This document shows positions 18,001 to 26,912 of a stretch of 64,000 bases of DNA, one piece after another. The stretch lies in assembly GCF_029323795.1 (NCBI RefSeq), contig NZ_CP119758.1:1240001-1304000 (forward strand). The letters run 5' to 3'. Source of the stretch: Zobellia alginiliquefaciens (GTDB lineage Bacteria; Bacteroidota; Bacteroidia; Flavobacteriales; Flavobacteriaceae). Below the pieces are notes generated by a model. The model ran no database searches, had not been told where the DNA came from, and was given only the letters and a program-made list of their open reading frames with translations. The translations under genes were made by a program, and so were the position numbers. The first letter of the stretch is position 1. Each line of letters opens with the position of its first letter.

Positions 18001-21000
18001 ATGAAGAAAAAAAGCGGAGCCATAGATTGGGCATTTAAACACTCTACATTTCCTTTTGTACTCGTAATGTCTTTTGTACTGATGGGAATTTACGGGCTTT
18101 TAAATATGCCTCGGAACGAATTCCCTGACTTTACTATACGTCAAGGACTGATTATTGGGGCTTATCCGGGCGCATCTTCCGATAAGGTTGCAGAAGAACT
18201 GACCTCTAAAGTTGAAGAATTTTTATTCAGCTATAACGAAGTTGATAAAACCAAAACGTATTCGTATTCCAAAGATGGACTCATGTACATCTATGTAGAA
18301 GTATCGGATAAGATAGACCATAACGCTACCGAGCAATTCTGGAATAAGCTAAAGGCTGAGATTTTAATTTTTCAGCAGCTAGAATTACCTCGTGAAGTGC
18401 AAGGTGTAATGGTGAACAGTGATTTTGGTAGCACTGCTGCTTTGGTACTGGGCGTAGAATCCGAAACAAGACCGTATAAAGATCTTCAGCGTCATGTTGA
18501 AGATATAGAAGATGAGTTCCGACAAATAGATAATTTGGCGAAAATTTCACATTCTGGAGGGCTAACGGAGCAAATTTCGGTGTACGTAGATCAAGATAAA
18601 TTGGCAAGTTACGGCATAACCCCGCAGGTAATTACTTCCAGCTTACAAAGTCAAGGAGCTGTATTCGGTTCTGGATCATTGGAGAGCGATACCAAAGAAA
18701 GACCTATATATCTTGAGACCACCGTAAAAAATGAATCGGATATTGCACGACAGGTAATTAAAACCGAGGCGAACGGAAATGTTATTAGAGTTAGAGATGT
18801 TGCCCATGTGGTGCGCGAATATGATAATCCGGATTCGTACTTAACCATGAACGGTACAAAGGGTATGATAATTACCTTAGAAATGGCTAAAAAAGGAAAC
18901 ATCGTTCAGTTTGGTGATGAGATCGATGAAAGACTTGACAAAATCATCAGCGAAATGCCCGATGATATTAAAATTACCAAAATTGCGAATCAGCCAGAAG
19001 TAGTAGACCATTCTATCAGTCACTTTATGAAAGAATTCGGTTTTGCTTTGATAGGGGTAATCTTGGTGACCCTCTTGCTTCTTCCAATTAGGGTAGCATC
19101 TGTGGCCGCGGCTACCATACCAATTACCATTGCGGCTACTTTGTGTATCATGTACTTTCTAGGTATTGAACTGAATACGGTTACCTTGGCCGCATTAATC
19201 GTGGTATTGGGTATTGTGGTAGATGACCCTATCGTAATTATTGATAATTACGTGGAGAAATTAGATGAGGGCATGTCCATTCCTGAAGCTGCCGTTAGTA
19301 GTGCTAAAGAATTGTTCCCTTCCGTATTTACGGCTACATTGGCCATTTCTGCTACTTTCTATCCGTTGTTGTTCTTTATGGATGGTGTAGCATCCGATTT
19401 TATTAGTGCCTTCCCTTATGTTATTATCATAGCATTGACTTTATCCTTATTGATATCCATCCTTATTGTTCCCATGATCAATTCCATATTTATTAAAAAG
19501 GGACTTCATGATGATCCGGAGAATAAAGACAAGGATGGTAAAAAGTCGATGCTGGATCGGTTGCAGTCGTTCTTTGATTCCGCGGTAAACAAAGCTATGG
19601 CGCATTATAAGATTACTGTCTTTTCCGGTATTGCAGCTATCGTAATCGGTGTTTTGCTTTTTGGCGGGGTTAGTCAGCAGTTGTTCCCAAAGGTTGAGCG
19701 TAACCAATTTTCCATAGAAATTAATTTAGCTCCGGGAAATAGTTTAGAAGAAACGGCAAAGGTCGTTACCAGGTTTGAAGAGATTTTAAGTGCTGACGAA
19801 CGTGTAGCCGATTACACCAGTTTTGTTGGCCAGAGTTCACCTCGTTTTCACACCCTTTATGCCCCAAATCTTCCTGCAAAAAATTATGCTCAGATTTTAG
19901 TGACCACCATCTCTGATGACGCCACGGTAGAAGTCTTGAACGACTATGATGAAAAGTATGCCGACATGTATCCACAGGCCTATTTAAGAATGAAACAGTT
20001 AGATATGGCCGGTGTTAATGCACCAATAGAGGTTCGTATGTATGGCGAGGATATTGATCAGTTGAAAAAATATAGTGATACCATTATCAATATAGCACGT
20101 GCAACGCCAAAGACAATCTGGAGCAGAACCGATTACGGTGATATGAAAGAGGCGGTGCAAATTGACGTTAAATATAACGAAGCTGCTAGGTTGGGATTAA
20201 ACAATAGAGATATTGCAAATGCCGTAGCGGTCAACACTACAGGTTTAAAAGCTACGGAAGTTTGGGATAAGGATTATCCTATTGATGTCAAAATTAAAAG
20301 TGAAAATCAGCACCATCAAAATATAACGGACCTAGAACAGTTATCAATTATTTCTCCACAGAGAGGAGCTGCAGTTCCGTTACGTCAAGTTGCAGATATA
20401 TCTTCGGAATGGAATCAAGAAACTATTGTGAACAGAAATGGCACACGTTGTTTAACTGTTCGTGTAGATATTACCAAAGATGCCGTTGCCAATGAGGTAC
20501 TGGCAGAAATGACTCCTAACATTGAAGCAATTGACTTTCCCGAGGATATACGAATAGAATATGGCGGCGAGTACGAGCTTCAAATCGAAAACAACAAACC
20601 TATGGGTCTTTCCCTCATGCTAAGTGTTGTTTTAATTTTCTTGATTCTATTATGGCACTTTAAGAGCTTTATGCATGCCGTTTTAAGTTTCATTACCATG
20701 CCACTAAGTATTTTTGGTGCAGCTGTTGGTCTATTGTTAATGCAATACCCTTTCGGGTTTACCTCTTTCCTTGGTCTATTGGCACTTTGCGGAATTGTAG
20801 TAAGAAACGGTATCATCTTAATTGACTATGCAGATGAGCTTAGACATGAACATAATTACAGTGTAAAGAAAGCGGCTATTCTTGCAGCGGAAAGACGTAT
20901 GCGCCCTATTTTCTTGACATCTTCCGCAGCAGCAGTTGGGGTAATACCTATGATCGTTAGTCGCTCTAGTCTTTGGGGTCCTTTGGGAACCGTAATCGCA

Positions 21001-21120
21001 TTCGGACTCATGTTCTCTATGGTGCTTACTCTTTTTGTCCTTCCAGTTTTGTATTGGTTGTTCTTTAGAAAAGAAGATGATGAGACAGTTGATGGGGAAA
21101 TCGTTAAAGCTGAAGTTTAA
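18001..21120 (+). CDS. RND family efflux pump, inner-membrane permease
   Basis: 1039 aa AcrB/CusA-type proton antiporter with 12 expected transmembrane helices. The TM4 proton-relay acids are present in GIVVDDPIVIIDN. TM10 has GIVVRNGIILIDY. Two large periplasmic loops carry the porter and docking domains. TM1 is FPFVLVMSFVLMGIYGLL. In family terms it resembles multidrug (HAE1) pumps rather than heavy-metal pumps because the metal-site methionines cannot be recognised. Substrate unknown. Flanked by its adaptor and its TolC-like channel. Confidence 0.94.
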   Translation: MKKKSGAIDWAFKHSTFPFVLVMSFVLMGIYGLLNMPRNEFPDFTIRQGLIIGAYPGASSDKVAEELTSKVEEFLFSYNEVDKTKTYSYSKDGLMYIYVEVSDKIDHNATEQFWNKLKAEILIFQQLELPREVQGVMVNSDFGSTAALVLGVESETRPYKDLQRHVEDIEDEFRQIDNLAKISHSGGLTEQISVYVDQDKLASYGITPQVITSSLQSQGAVFGSGSLESDTKERPIYLETTVKNESDIARQVIKTEANGNVIRVRDVAHVVREYDNPDSYLTMNGTKGMIITLEMAKKGNIVQFGDEIDERLDKIISEMPDDIKITKIANQPEVVDHSISHFMKEFGFALIGVILVTLLLLPIRVASVAAATIPITIAATLCIMYFLGIELNTVTLAALIVVLGIVVDDPIVIIDNYVEKLDEGMSIPEAAVSSAKELFPSVFTATLAISATFYPLLFFMDGVASDFISAFPYVIIIALTLSLLISILIVPMINSIFIKKGLHDDPENKDKDGKKSMLDRLQSFFDSAVNKAMAHYKITVFSGIAAIVIGVLLFGGVSQQLFPKVERNQFSIEINLAPGNSLEETAKVVTRFEEILSADERVADYTSFVGQSSPRFHTLYAPNLPAKNYAQILVTTISDDATVEVLNDYDEKYADMYPQAYLRMKQLDMAGVNAPIEVRMYGEDIDQLKKYSDTIINIARATPKTIWSRTDYGDMKEAVQIDVKYNEAARLGLNNRDIANAVAVNTTGLKATEVWDKDYPIDVKIKSENQHHQNITDLEQLSIISPQRGAAVPLRQVADISSEWNQETIVNRNGTRCLTVRVDITKDAVANEVLAEMTPNIEAIDFPEDIRIEYGGEYELQIENNKPMGLSLMLSVVLIFLILLWHFKSFMHAVLSFITMPLSIFGAAVGLLLMQYPFGFTSFLGLLALCGIVVRNGIILIDYADELRHEHNYSVKKAAILAAERRMRPIFLTSSAAAVGVIPMIVSRSSLWGPLGTVIAFGLMFSMVLTLFVLPVLYWLFFRKEDDETVDGEIVKAEV

Positions 21121-21136
21121 TAGTAGAATAGTAATA

Positions 21137-22480
21137 ATGATGTATATAAAATCACAAAATACGGTTATAAATAAAGTCCTGTTATTTTCCGTAATCGGAT
21201 GCATGTTTTTAGGACTGAATAGCACTTTTGCTCAGCAAATAACTTTAGAAGAAAGTCAAAAGGCCGCCCTTAAACACAGTAATGCGATAAAAAACGGCTT
21301 ATTGACCATTGAAAAGTCCCAAGCTTTTAAGCGTGAGATGGTGGCAAACTATTTTCCTAATGTAGAAGCAAGCGCCTTAGGGCTTTATGCCCCTAATGAC
21401 CTTATAGGACCTATTGAGGGTTTCCTTCCCAACGGAATAGATAATTTATATAGCGCCAGTGCCACGGCTACAGAAGTTATCTATGCTGGTGGCAGCATTA
21501 GAAATTCTAATGCTTTGGCAGATATTCAATTAGAAACTTCTCAAATTAGGGCAGAACAAGTTGTAGATTCGGTTTTATTGGTAACCGAAAATAAGTTCTG
21601 GCAGCTTGTACAATTGCAAGAGCAGCAAAAAGTAATAGAGACCAATGAGACTTATTTAAACGAACTTTTAAAACAACAGCAAGACTTATTGGAGGCAGGT
21701 TTAATTGCTAAAAATCAATTATTGCAAGTGAAGGTAAACCGTAGCGAACTGTTTTTGAACAAAAGCCGGGTAGAGAACATGCGTAAATTGGCATTATTAG
21801 ATTTTGCGCTGTATGTAGGCGTAGCTTATACACCCGATATGGTAGCCGATGCGGATTTTGAAAATATAACTCCGCCAGAACTGAAGTATGAATCCCCAGA
21901 TTTAGACCTTAGCGGTAATAGCAATTACCAGCTTCTTGAAAAATCGATAACAGCAAGCAGCCTACAAACCAAAATGGCGAAGGCAGATTTATTACCCTCT
22001 TTTGCCGTTGGTGTAAGTGCCCAAGAGTTTGGTGCCGTTGATAGTTCTATCGATAGTCAATTTACGGGTTTTGCTTTTGGTTCCTTGAGTATTCCTATTT
22101 CCAATTGGTGGGGCAGCGGAAAGCAAAAGGTGAAGCAAGAGAAAATACAGGAAGAAATTACGCAAAACAATAAAAAAGATGGTATTGACCAACTAAAAGT
22201 GGCTATTACTCAAAGCTGGTATGATTTGGTAAATGCCCATGAGCAAATAACTTATGCGTTAGAAAACAAGCAACTGGCCGAGGAAAACTTAAAGGTAAAC
22301 CGTGATAATTATGATAACGGGTTAAGCGGACTTACGGATTTGCTAGATGCACAGGCAATGGCGCAGAACGCACAGTCCAACCTTATTAATGCGTACACAA
22401 ATTTTGAGAACAAAGAGATCACCTACTTATATAGAACAGACCAATTGATGGCACCTACATTAGAAAGCCTAAAAGACTAA
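21137..22480 (+). CDS. TolC family outer-membrane efflux channel
   Basis: 447 aa from the ATG at 21137, 16 nt after the pump's stop; the frame stays open 5' into the pump gene, but the signal peptide (VINKVLLFSVIGCMFLGL ... TFAQ) fixes the start here. Two OEP repeats with long coiled helices (ETNETYLNELLKQQQDLLEAG and the C-terminal EENLKVNRDNYDNGLSGLTD). It forms the trimeric outer-membrane exit duct of the tripartite pump. Confidence 0.93.
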   Translation: MMYIKSQNTVINKVLLFSVIGCMFLGLNSTFAQQITLEESQKAALKHSNAIKNGLLTIEKSQAFKREMVANYFPNVEASALGLYAPNDLIGPIEGFLPNGIDNLYSASATATEVIYAGGSIRNSNALADIQLETSQIRAEQVVDSVLLVTENKFWQLVQLQEQQKVIETNETYLNELLKQQQDLLEAGLIAKNQLLQVKVNRSELFLNKSRVENMRKLALLDFALYVGVAYTPDMVADADFENITPPELKYESPDLDLSGNSNYQLLEKSITASSLQTKMAKADLLPSFAVGVSAQEFGAVDSSIDSQFTGFAFGSLSIPISNWWGSGKQKVKQEKIQEEITQNNKKDGIDQLKVAITQSWYDLVNAHEQITYALENKQLAEENLKVNRDNYDNGLSGLTDLLDAQAMAQNAQSNLINAYTNFENKEITYLYRTDQLMAPTLESLKD

Positions 22481-22553
22481 AACTGTTCTATAGTAACATT
22501 TTTAGAATCTAATATTACTAAAATACCACATTGGTAAGGTCTTGCTGTGTCTT

Positions 22554-23606
22554 ATGAAGAAAAAACAAATCATTAGAATATTGACACTAGCACTAATGTG
22601 GTTCATTGCCATCTTGGCTTTTGATATTGTACTAAATATAAAGGTTTTTGAAAGGGGAGATTGGCTTCCTTATTATCAATATACCTTTACAACGGTCTTA
22701 CCCCTTATCCTAATATACTGTGTAATTATAAGTGTTAGCGAGGTCTTTTTTATGCGGGCCATGCTTCGCGATTATCCTTTTGCAGTTGTTGTACTCACAA
22801 AAACAGTGTTGCAATTTGCCGTAATTTATGTCGTTCATTTTTTAGGAGCGTATTTCATTACGCAAATAATGCCCTTGAGTCCTAACGATGCTGTAAATAC
22901 GCATTACGCCTATCTTGGGACTTCATTTAATGCATTCTATGTAACTTATTTTTTTATCGTCAGTTTTCATTTTAGCCTTTACGCTCAGGTTTCTAGAAAG
23001 TTTGGTTCAACCAACCTGTTCGATATTATAAAGGGAACCTACTTTAGACCGAAAGAAGATGAACGTATTTTTATGTTTTTAGATTTAAATCAGTCTACCA
23101 CGATTGCCGAGGAAATAGGACATTTAAAATACAGTAGGCTCATTCAAAAATGCTTTACAAAACTTACCCATCATATAGATAATTATGATGCAGAGGTATA
23201 CCAATATGTTGGTGATGAAGCAGTGCTGACTTGGCGTAATTCCAATACCAAAGCGGCAAGGCAATGTGTAGCCCTGTATGCAGTATTTAAGGACAACCTT
23301 TTAAAGGCGGCTCCTGAGTTTGAAAAGGAATTTGGAGTAACGCCCAAATTTAAGGTAGGGGTCAGTTTTGGCACTGTAGCCATTGCCGAGGTAGGCGACT
23401 ATAAACGAGATATTGCCTTTCATGGCACCGTATTGAATACAGGGGCAAGATTATGCCAGTTATGCAAAGAAATTAAAGAGGATATTCTTTTCTCGGACTC
23501 TTTTTCCAATCTTGAAAAATCGAATGCCCATCACTTAGAGTATGTTGGTGATTATATGCTCACCGGTAGAAGAACATTAGAAAAGGTGTACCGATTAGTA
23601 CTATAA
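22554..23606 (+). CDS. Membrane-anchored class III adenylate/guanylate cyclase
   Basis: 350 aa from the ATG at 22554. The N-terminal half has four to five hydrophobic helices (WFIAILAFDIVLNI, LPLILIYCVIISVSEVFFM, FAVIYVVHFLGAYFI, YVTYFFIVSFHFSLYA). The C-terminal half is a cyclase catalytic domain, with the first metal Asp in FMFLDLNQST, the second in QYVGDEAVLTW, and the core VSFGTVAIAEVG. Whether it makes cAMP or cGMP cannot be read safely. It begins 73 nt after the TolC gene in the same direction and may be read through from the efflux operon. Confidence 0.87.
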   Translation: MKKKQIIRILTLALMWFIAILAFDIVLNIKVFERGDWLPYYQYTFTTVLPLILIYCVIISVSEVFFMRAMLRDYPFAVVVLTKTVLQFAVIYVVHFLGAYFITQIMPLSPNDAVNTHYAYLGTSFNAFYVTYFFIVSFHFSLYAQVSRKFGSTNLFDIIKGTYFRPKEDERIFMFLDLNQSTTIAEEIGHLKYSRLIQKCFTKLTHHIDNYDAEVYQYVGDEAVLTWRNSNTKAARQCVALYAVFKDNLLKAAPEFEKEFGVTPKFKVGVSFGTVAIAEVGDYKRDIAFHGTVLNTGARLCQLCKEIKEDILFSDSFSNLEKSNAHHLEYVGDYMLTGRRTLEKVYRLVL

Positions 23607-23666
23607 ACTTCTCAATGTTGATTTGCATTTATAAGTAAAAGGCAAAGTATTTCAATACCAATACTC

Positions 23667-24104
23667 CTACTTCATCAAATTAATTTCAGCAATACTCTTA
23701 ATTCTGTTTCGCTCTAAGAAAGCATCAATTGTTTCAAAATGCTCAATTACCCTTTGCTCTTTAAACTCAAACACTTTTTCGGACAGTCCTTGTAGAAAAT
23801 CACGATCGTGAGATACCAAAATTAAGGTGCCATCATAGGTTGATAATGCTTCTTTTAATACATCTTTTGACTTCAGGTCCAAATGGTTGGTGGGCTCATC
23901 CAATATTAAAAGGTTTACGGGTTCCAACAGTAATTTTACCATTGCCAATCTCGTTTTTTCCCCACCAGAAAGCATACTTACCTTCTTATCAATATCATCA
24001 CCACTGAACATAAATCTGCCCAGAATATTCTTGATTTGATTGCGGATATCACCAAAAGCAACCTCATCTACAGTCTGAAAGATTGTAAGGTCCGGATCCT
24101 GGCG
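23667..24104 (-). pseudogene. ABC-F family ATPase, C-terminal fragment
   Basis: Only about 145 C-terminal residues remain of a protein usually 530-640 aa long. They hold the second nucleotide-binding domain from FQTVDEVAFGDIRNQIKN through the signature LSGGEKTRLAMVKLLLEP, Walker B LLILDEPTNHLD and the switch His in LVSHDRDFL. The linker, the first ABC domain and Walker A are absent: in-frame sequence ends at a TAA (24105-24107), where the sequence turns into the 5' end of a group II intron. The fragment itself is undamaged, so truncation looks recent. No second half is found in the window. Confidence 0.85.
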
Positions 24105-24187
24105 TTACCCCTGCCCATAAGGGACTTGCACCCTCTAGATTAATTAACTACTTTTCTGTAGTTAAAAGATGCCCATGCTGGGCACAC
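24100..24187 (-). mobile_element. Group II intron 5'-end remnant
   Basis: On the minus strand from 24187 the sequence reads GTGTGCCCAGCATGGGC, matching the conserved GUGYG 5' end of bacterial group II introns. There follow a stem AACTAC/GTAGTT and the domain I hallmark AGAGGGTGCAAGTCCCT, then GGGGTAACGCCAGG. The match stops at the ABC-F fragment near 24100, so only about 88 nt of domain I remain; no intron-encoded reverse transcriptase and no domain V/VI are present. The family identification comes from memory of conserved intron starts and would be tested with Rfam intron models. Confidence 0.7.
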
Positions 24188-24246
24188 AAACGCGTTATGA
24201 CCAATGGCCCAAAATCATTAGCCTGCAAAAGGACCGCTCATCATAA

Positions 24247-24264
24247 CACTATCGTTAGTGGCAA
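24247..24264 (+). repeat. Left flank repeat of the GH3 gene
   Basis: TATCGTTAGTGGCAAGC (from 24249), partly folded as CACTA-TCGT-TAGTG (24247-24260), lies 50 nt before the GH3 start. An inverted, imperfect copy (GCCAGCCACTAACAATA) lies after the GH3 stop. This resembles the boundaries of movable gene units I associate with flavobacterial variable regions; the mechanism is unknown. Confidence 0.45.
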
Positions 24265-24307
24265 GCAACTAAACTGAATATTCAACAAATTAAAGACAAT
24301 CATTGAA

Positions 24308-26623
24308 ATGTATAAAATCCTACTTTTTTTCTTAGCAATAATATTGCTCTATAGTTGTGACATAAAGAAAAGGTCTGAAAATAAAAATGAAATATTCCAG
24401 AATTCAATGTCCAATAGAATTGTTGAAGAATGGCTTGGTAAACTTACCCTTGAACAAAAAGTAGCACTTGTAGTGGGAAGGGGCATGGATATTCCAGGAT
24501 TCGCTTTTGCAGAGGATAAAATTAAAGTACCGGGCCAAGCAGGTAGCACTTTTGAAATTTCTGAAATGGGGATTCCATCTATGACATTAGCTGATGGCCC
24601 AGCAGGTTTAAGAATTCATCCTACCAGAGAAGGATCTGAAGAAACTTTTTATTGTACAGCTTTTCCTATTGCTACATTATTAGCTTCTACATGGAATAAG
24701 GAATTAGTTAGGAAAGTGGGAAAAGCATATGGAGGAGAAGCAAAAGAATACGGTATTGATATTGTTTTAGCACCAGCCATGAACATTCACAGAAACCCAT
24801 TAACTGGAAGAAACTTTGAGTATTACTCAGAAGACCCTTACCTAAGTGGTCATATCGCAGCTGCAATGGTTAAAGGTATTCAATCTCAGGGTGTCGGAAC
24901 ATCCCTAAAACATTATGTGGCTAACAATAGTGAAACCAATAGAGTCTTGCTTAACACAAAACTAAGCCAAAGGGCATTGAGGGAAATTTATCTTAAGGGA
25001 TTTAAAATTGCCATACAAGAATCTGAGCCTTGGTCAGTGGTCAGTTCCTACAACAAGATTAATGGTACTTATGTCTCTGAAAATCATGGACTGCTAGAAC
25101 AAGTTTTAAGAGATGATTGGGGTTATGAAGGTATAGTAATTTCAGATTGGTGGGCCGGAAATAATTCAGTGAATAAGATAAAATCTGGAAATGATTTAAT
25201 AATGCCTGGTGAACCAAAGGATCGACAGTCTATTTTTGAAGCTGTAACCACTGGTGAACTATCATTGGAAAGCTTAGACAGAAGTGTTACTCGTATTCTC
25301 AAGACATTAATAAAAATTCCTGCATATCATAACTTTAATTATTCAGACCATCCAGATTTAAAATCAAATGCAGTAATTGCAAGAGAAGCAGCAGCAGAAG
25401 GTGCGATCTTATTAAAAAATGAAATCGAAACATTGCCTTTACCAAATAAACATTTAAAAATTGCAACATTTGGAATTGGGTCTTATAATTTTTATTCAGG
25501 AGGTGTTGGGAGTGGAGACGTAAATGAAGCATACACAATTTCTTTAGTTGAAGGACTGGAAAACATTGGAAAGATTGTGGATGCCGATCTGAAAGAAAGA
25601 TATTCAATGTATTTAAGTGATGAAAAAGCAAAACTACCGATAAAAAAGTCATCTTTTGAATTGTCACCCACTATTCCAGAAATGATTTTAAACGAAAAAT
25701 TAATCTTTGAAAAAGCGGCAGCTAATGATATAGCCTTAATTACAATAGGTAGAAATTCTGGAGAATTTCAGGATAGAAAGACTGATGGAGATTTCTATCT
25801 TACGGATATTGAAAAGGAAATGATTAAATCAGTTTCTAGCATCTTTAAGGCTGTGAATAAGAAAGTTGTAATTATCTTGAATGTTGGCAATGTCATAGAA
25901 ACTGCAAGTTGGAGAGATTATGCAGACGCTATATTACTAGTATGGCAAGGTGGTCAAGAAGCAGGGAATTCAGTATGTGATGTATTATCTGGAAAGACCA
26001 CACCTTCAGGAAAATTACCAACAACTTTCCCTATGACATATGATAATGTTCCTAGCGCAAAATCTTTTCCAGGAAAATTAGTCCAAAATAATGAAAAACA
26101 TAAGTTAGGAGGTAAAGGAATGGAAATAGAATATCTTGAAGAAATCATGGTTGGTTATCGCCACTACCTTTCAAATAATATACAAACAGCATTTTCATTT
26201 GGTTTTGGGTTGTCTTTCACTACATTTTCTTATGACGATTTAGAGTTAAGTTCAACCCAATTAGAAGATGAATTAATAGTAAAAGTCACCGTAAAAAATA
26301 CAGGTAAAGTGTCAGGAAAAGAAGTTGTACAACTTTATATTACTGCTCCTATGGAAAATTTGAAGAAACCACTTCGAGAACTAAAGGGATTTGAGAAAAC
26401 CAAACTTTTGAAACCAAGCGAAAGTGAAGTTTTAACGTTCCGGTTAAAAGCAAAGGACCTTGCTTCTTTTGATTCTTCTCAAAGCGCTTGGACTACAGAA
26501 TCTGGAAAATACAATATTCAGATTGGGGCTTCAAGTGAAGATATTCGATTAGGGGCAATAATTACAGCTAAGGAAATGTTGGTAGAGAAGGTAAGTCGAC
26601 TTTATTCAGTCGAAATAGATTAA
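24308..26623 (+). CDS. Beta-glucosidase-type glycoside hydrolase, family 3, lipoprotein
   Basis: 771 aa. N-terminal lipoprotein signal (YKILLFFLAIILLYSC). The GH3 N-terminal barrel has KHYVANNSETNR and the catalytic nucleophile Asp in GIVISDWWAGN. It is followed by the GH3 C-terminal alpha/beta sandwich (LLVWQGGQEAGNSVCDVLSG) and a fibronectin III-like domain (GKEVVQLYITAP, LRELKGFEK). It would release terminal beta-glucosyl (or related) residues from oligosaccharides at the cell surface or in the periplasm. It stands alone, not in a polysaccharide utilisation locus. More A+T-rich than genes outside the segment and flanked by inverted repeats. Confidence 0.92.
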   Translation: MYKILLFFLAIILLYSCDIKKRSENKNEIFQNSMSNRIVEEWLGKLTLEQKVALVVGRGMDIPGFAFAEDKIKVPGQAGSTFEISEMGIPSMTLADGPAGLRIHPTREGSEETFYCTAFPIATLLASTWNKELVRKVGKAYGGEAKEYGIDIVLAPAMNIHRNPLTGRNFEYYSEDPYLSGHIAAAMVKGIQSQGVGTSLKHYVANNSETNRVLLNTKLSQRALREIYLKGFKIAIQESEPWSVVSSYNKINGTYVSENHGLLEQVLRDDWGYEGIVISDWWAGNNSVNKIKSGNDLIMPGEPKDRQSIFEAVTTGELSLESLDRSVTRILKTLIKIPAYHNFNYSDHPDLKSNAVIAREAAAEGAILLKNEIETLPLPNKHLKIATFGIGSYNFYSGGVGSGDVNEAYTISLVEGLENIGKIVDADLKERYSMYLSDEKAKLPIKKSSFELSPTIPEMILNEKLIFEKAAANDIALITIGRNSGEFQDRKTDGDFYLTDIEKEMIKSVSSIFKAVNKKVVIILNVGNVIETASWRDYADAILLVWQGGQEAGNSVCDVLSGKTTPSGKLPTTFPMTYDNVPSAKSFPGKLVQNNEKHKLGGKGMEIEYLEEIMVGYRHYLSNNIQTAFSFGFGLSFTTFSYDDLELSSTQLEDELIVKVTVKNTGKVSGKEVVQLYITAPMENLKKPLRELKGFEKTKLLKPSESEVLTFRLKAKDLASFDSSQSAWTTESGKYNIQIGASSEDIRLGAIITAKEMLVEKVSRLYSVEID

Positions 26624-26653
26624 AAAATGAGATAATTCAAAACTGAAAATCTA

Positions 26654-26670
26654 AGCCAGCCACTAACAAT
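26654..26670 (-). repeat. Right flank repeat of the GH3 gene
   Basis: GCCAGCCACTAACAATA reads on the minus strand as TATTGTTAGTGGCTGGC, matching the left flank TATCGTTAGTGGCAAGC at 14 of 17 positions. Its inverted placement about 30 nt beyond the stop frames the GH3 gene as a unit. Confidence 0.45.
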
Positions 26671-26778
26671 ATGTCCTAAACGTAATGCGGACTTTAGTCT
26701 TTACACCAAGGTCTGTGTATATTTATAAAGTCGCTAAATCTTATGGATTTTGCTTTGGACAAGAAAAATAAAACTAAA

Positions 26779-26864
26779 CCCGCCAGTACCGAACGGTAAG
26801 TTCGGGCGGGCAATAAGCTTTAGCTTCGTGCGCAGACGGAAACGAAAAGCTTCCTTGCCTGCCC
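26779..26864. repeat. Highly structured intergenic element
   Basis: Two nested dyads. The first pairs CCCGC and CCGAA with TTCGG and GCGGG (26779-26810). The second pairs GGGCGGGCAATAAGCTTT (26804-26821) with AAAGCTTCCTTGCCTGCCC (26846-26864) with few mismatches, plus an inner TTCGT/ACGAA pair. It is much richer in G+C than the flanking genes and lies in the 289-bp gap between GH3 and the TolB-like gene. No T run follows, so it is not a normal terminator. Confidence 0.55.
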
Positions 26865-26912
26865 TCCTTTCCATAGCCGTGACCATTGTAGGTAATTAAA
26901 AAAGATAAATGA

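Noticed and set aside
21035-21136. Extended start for the TolC-like gene inside the RND pump gene.
   Set aside because: The extension is the pump's C-terminus in another frame and would place the signal peptide 40 residues inside the protein.
24188-26670. Integron gene cassette with attC sites around the GH3 gene.
   Set aside because: The flanks do not match attC core sites (RYYYAAC/GTTRRRY) and there is no integron integrase in the window; only a cassette-like layout is claimed.
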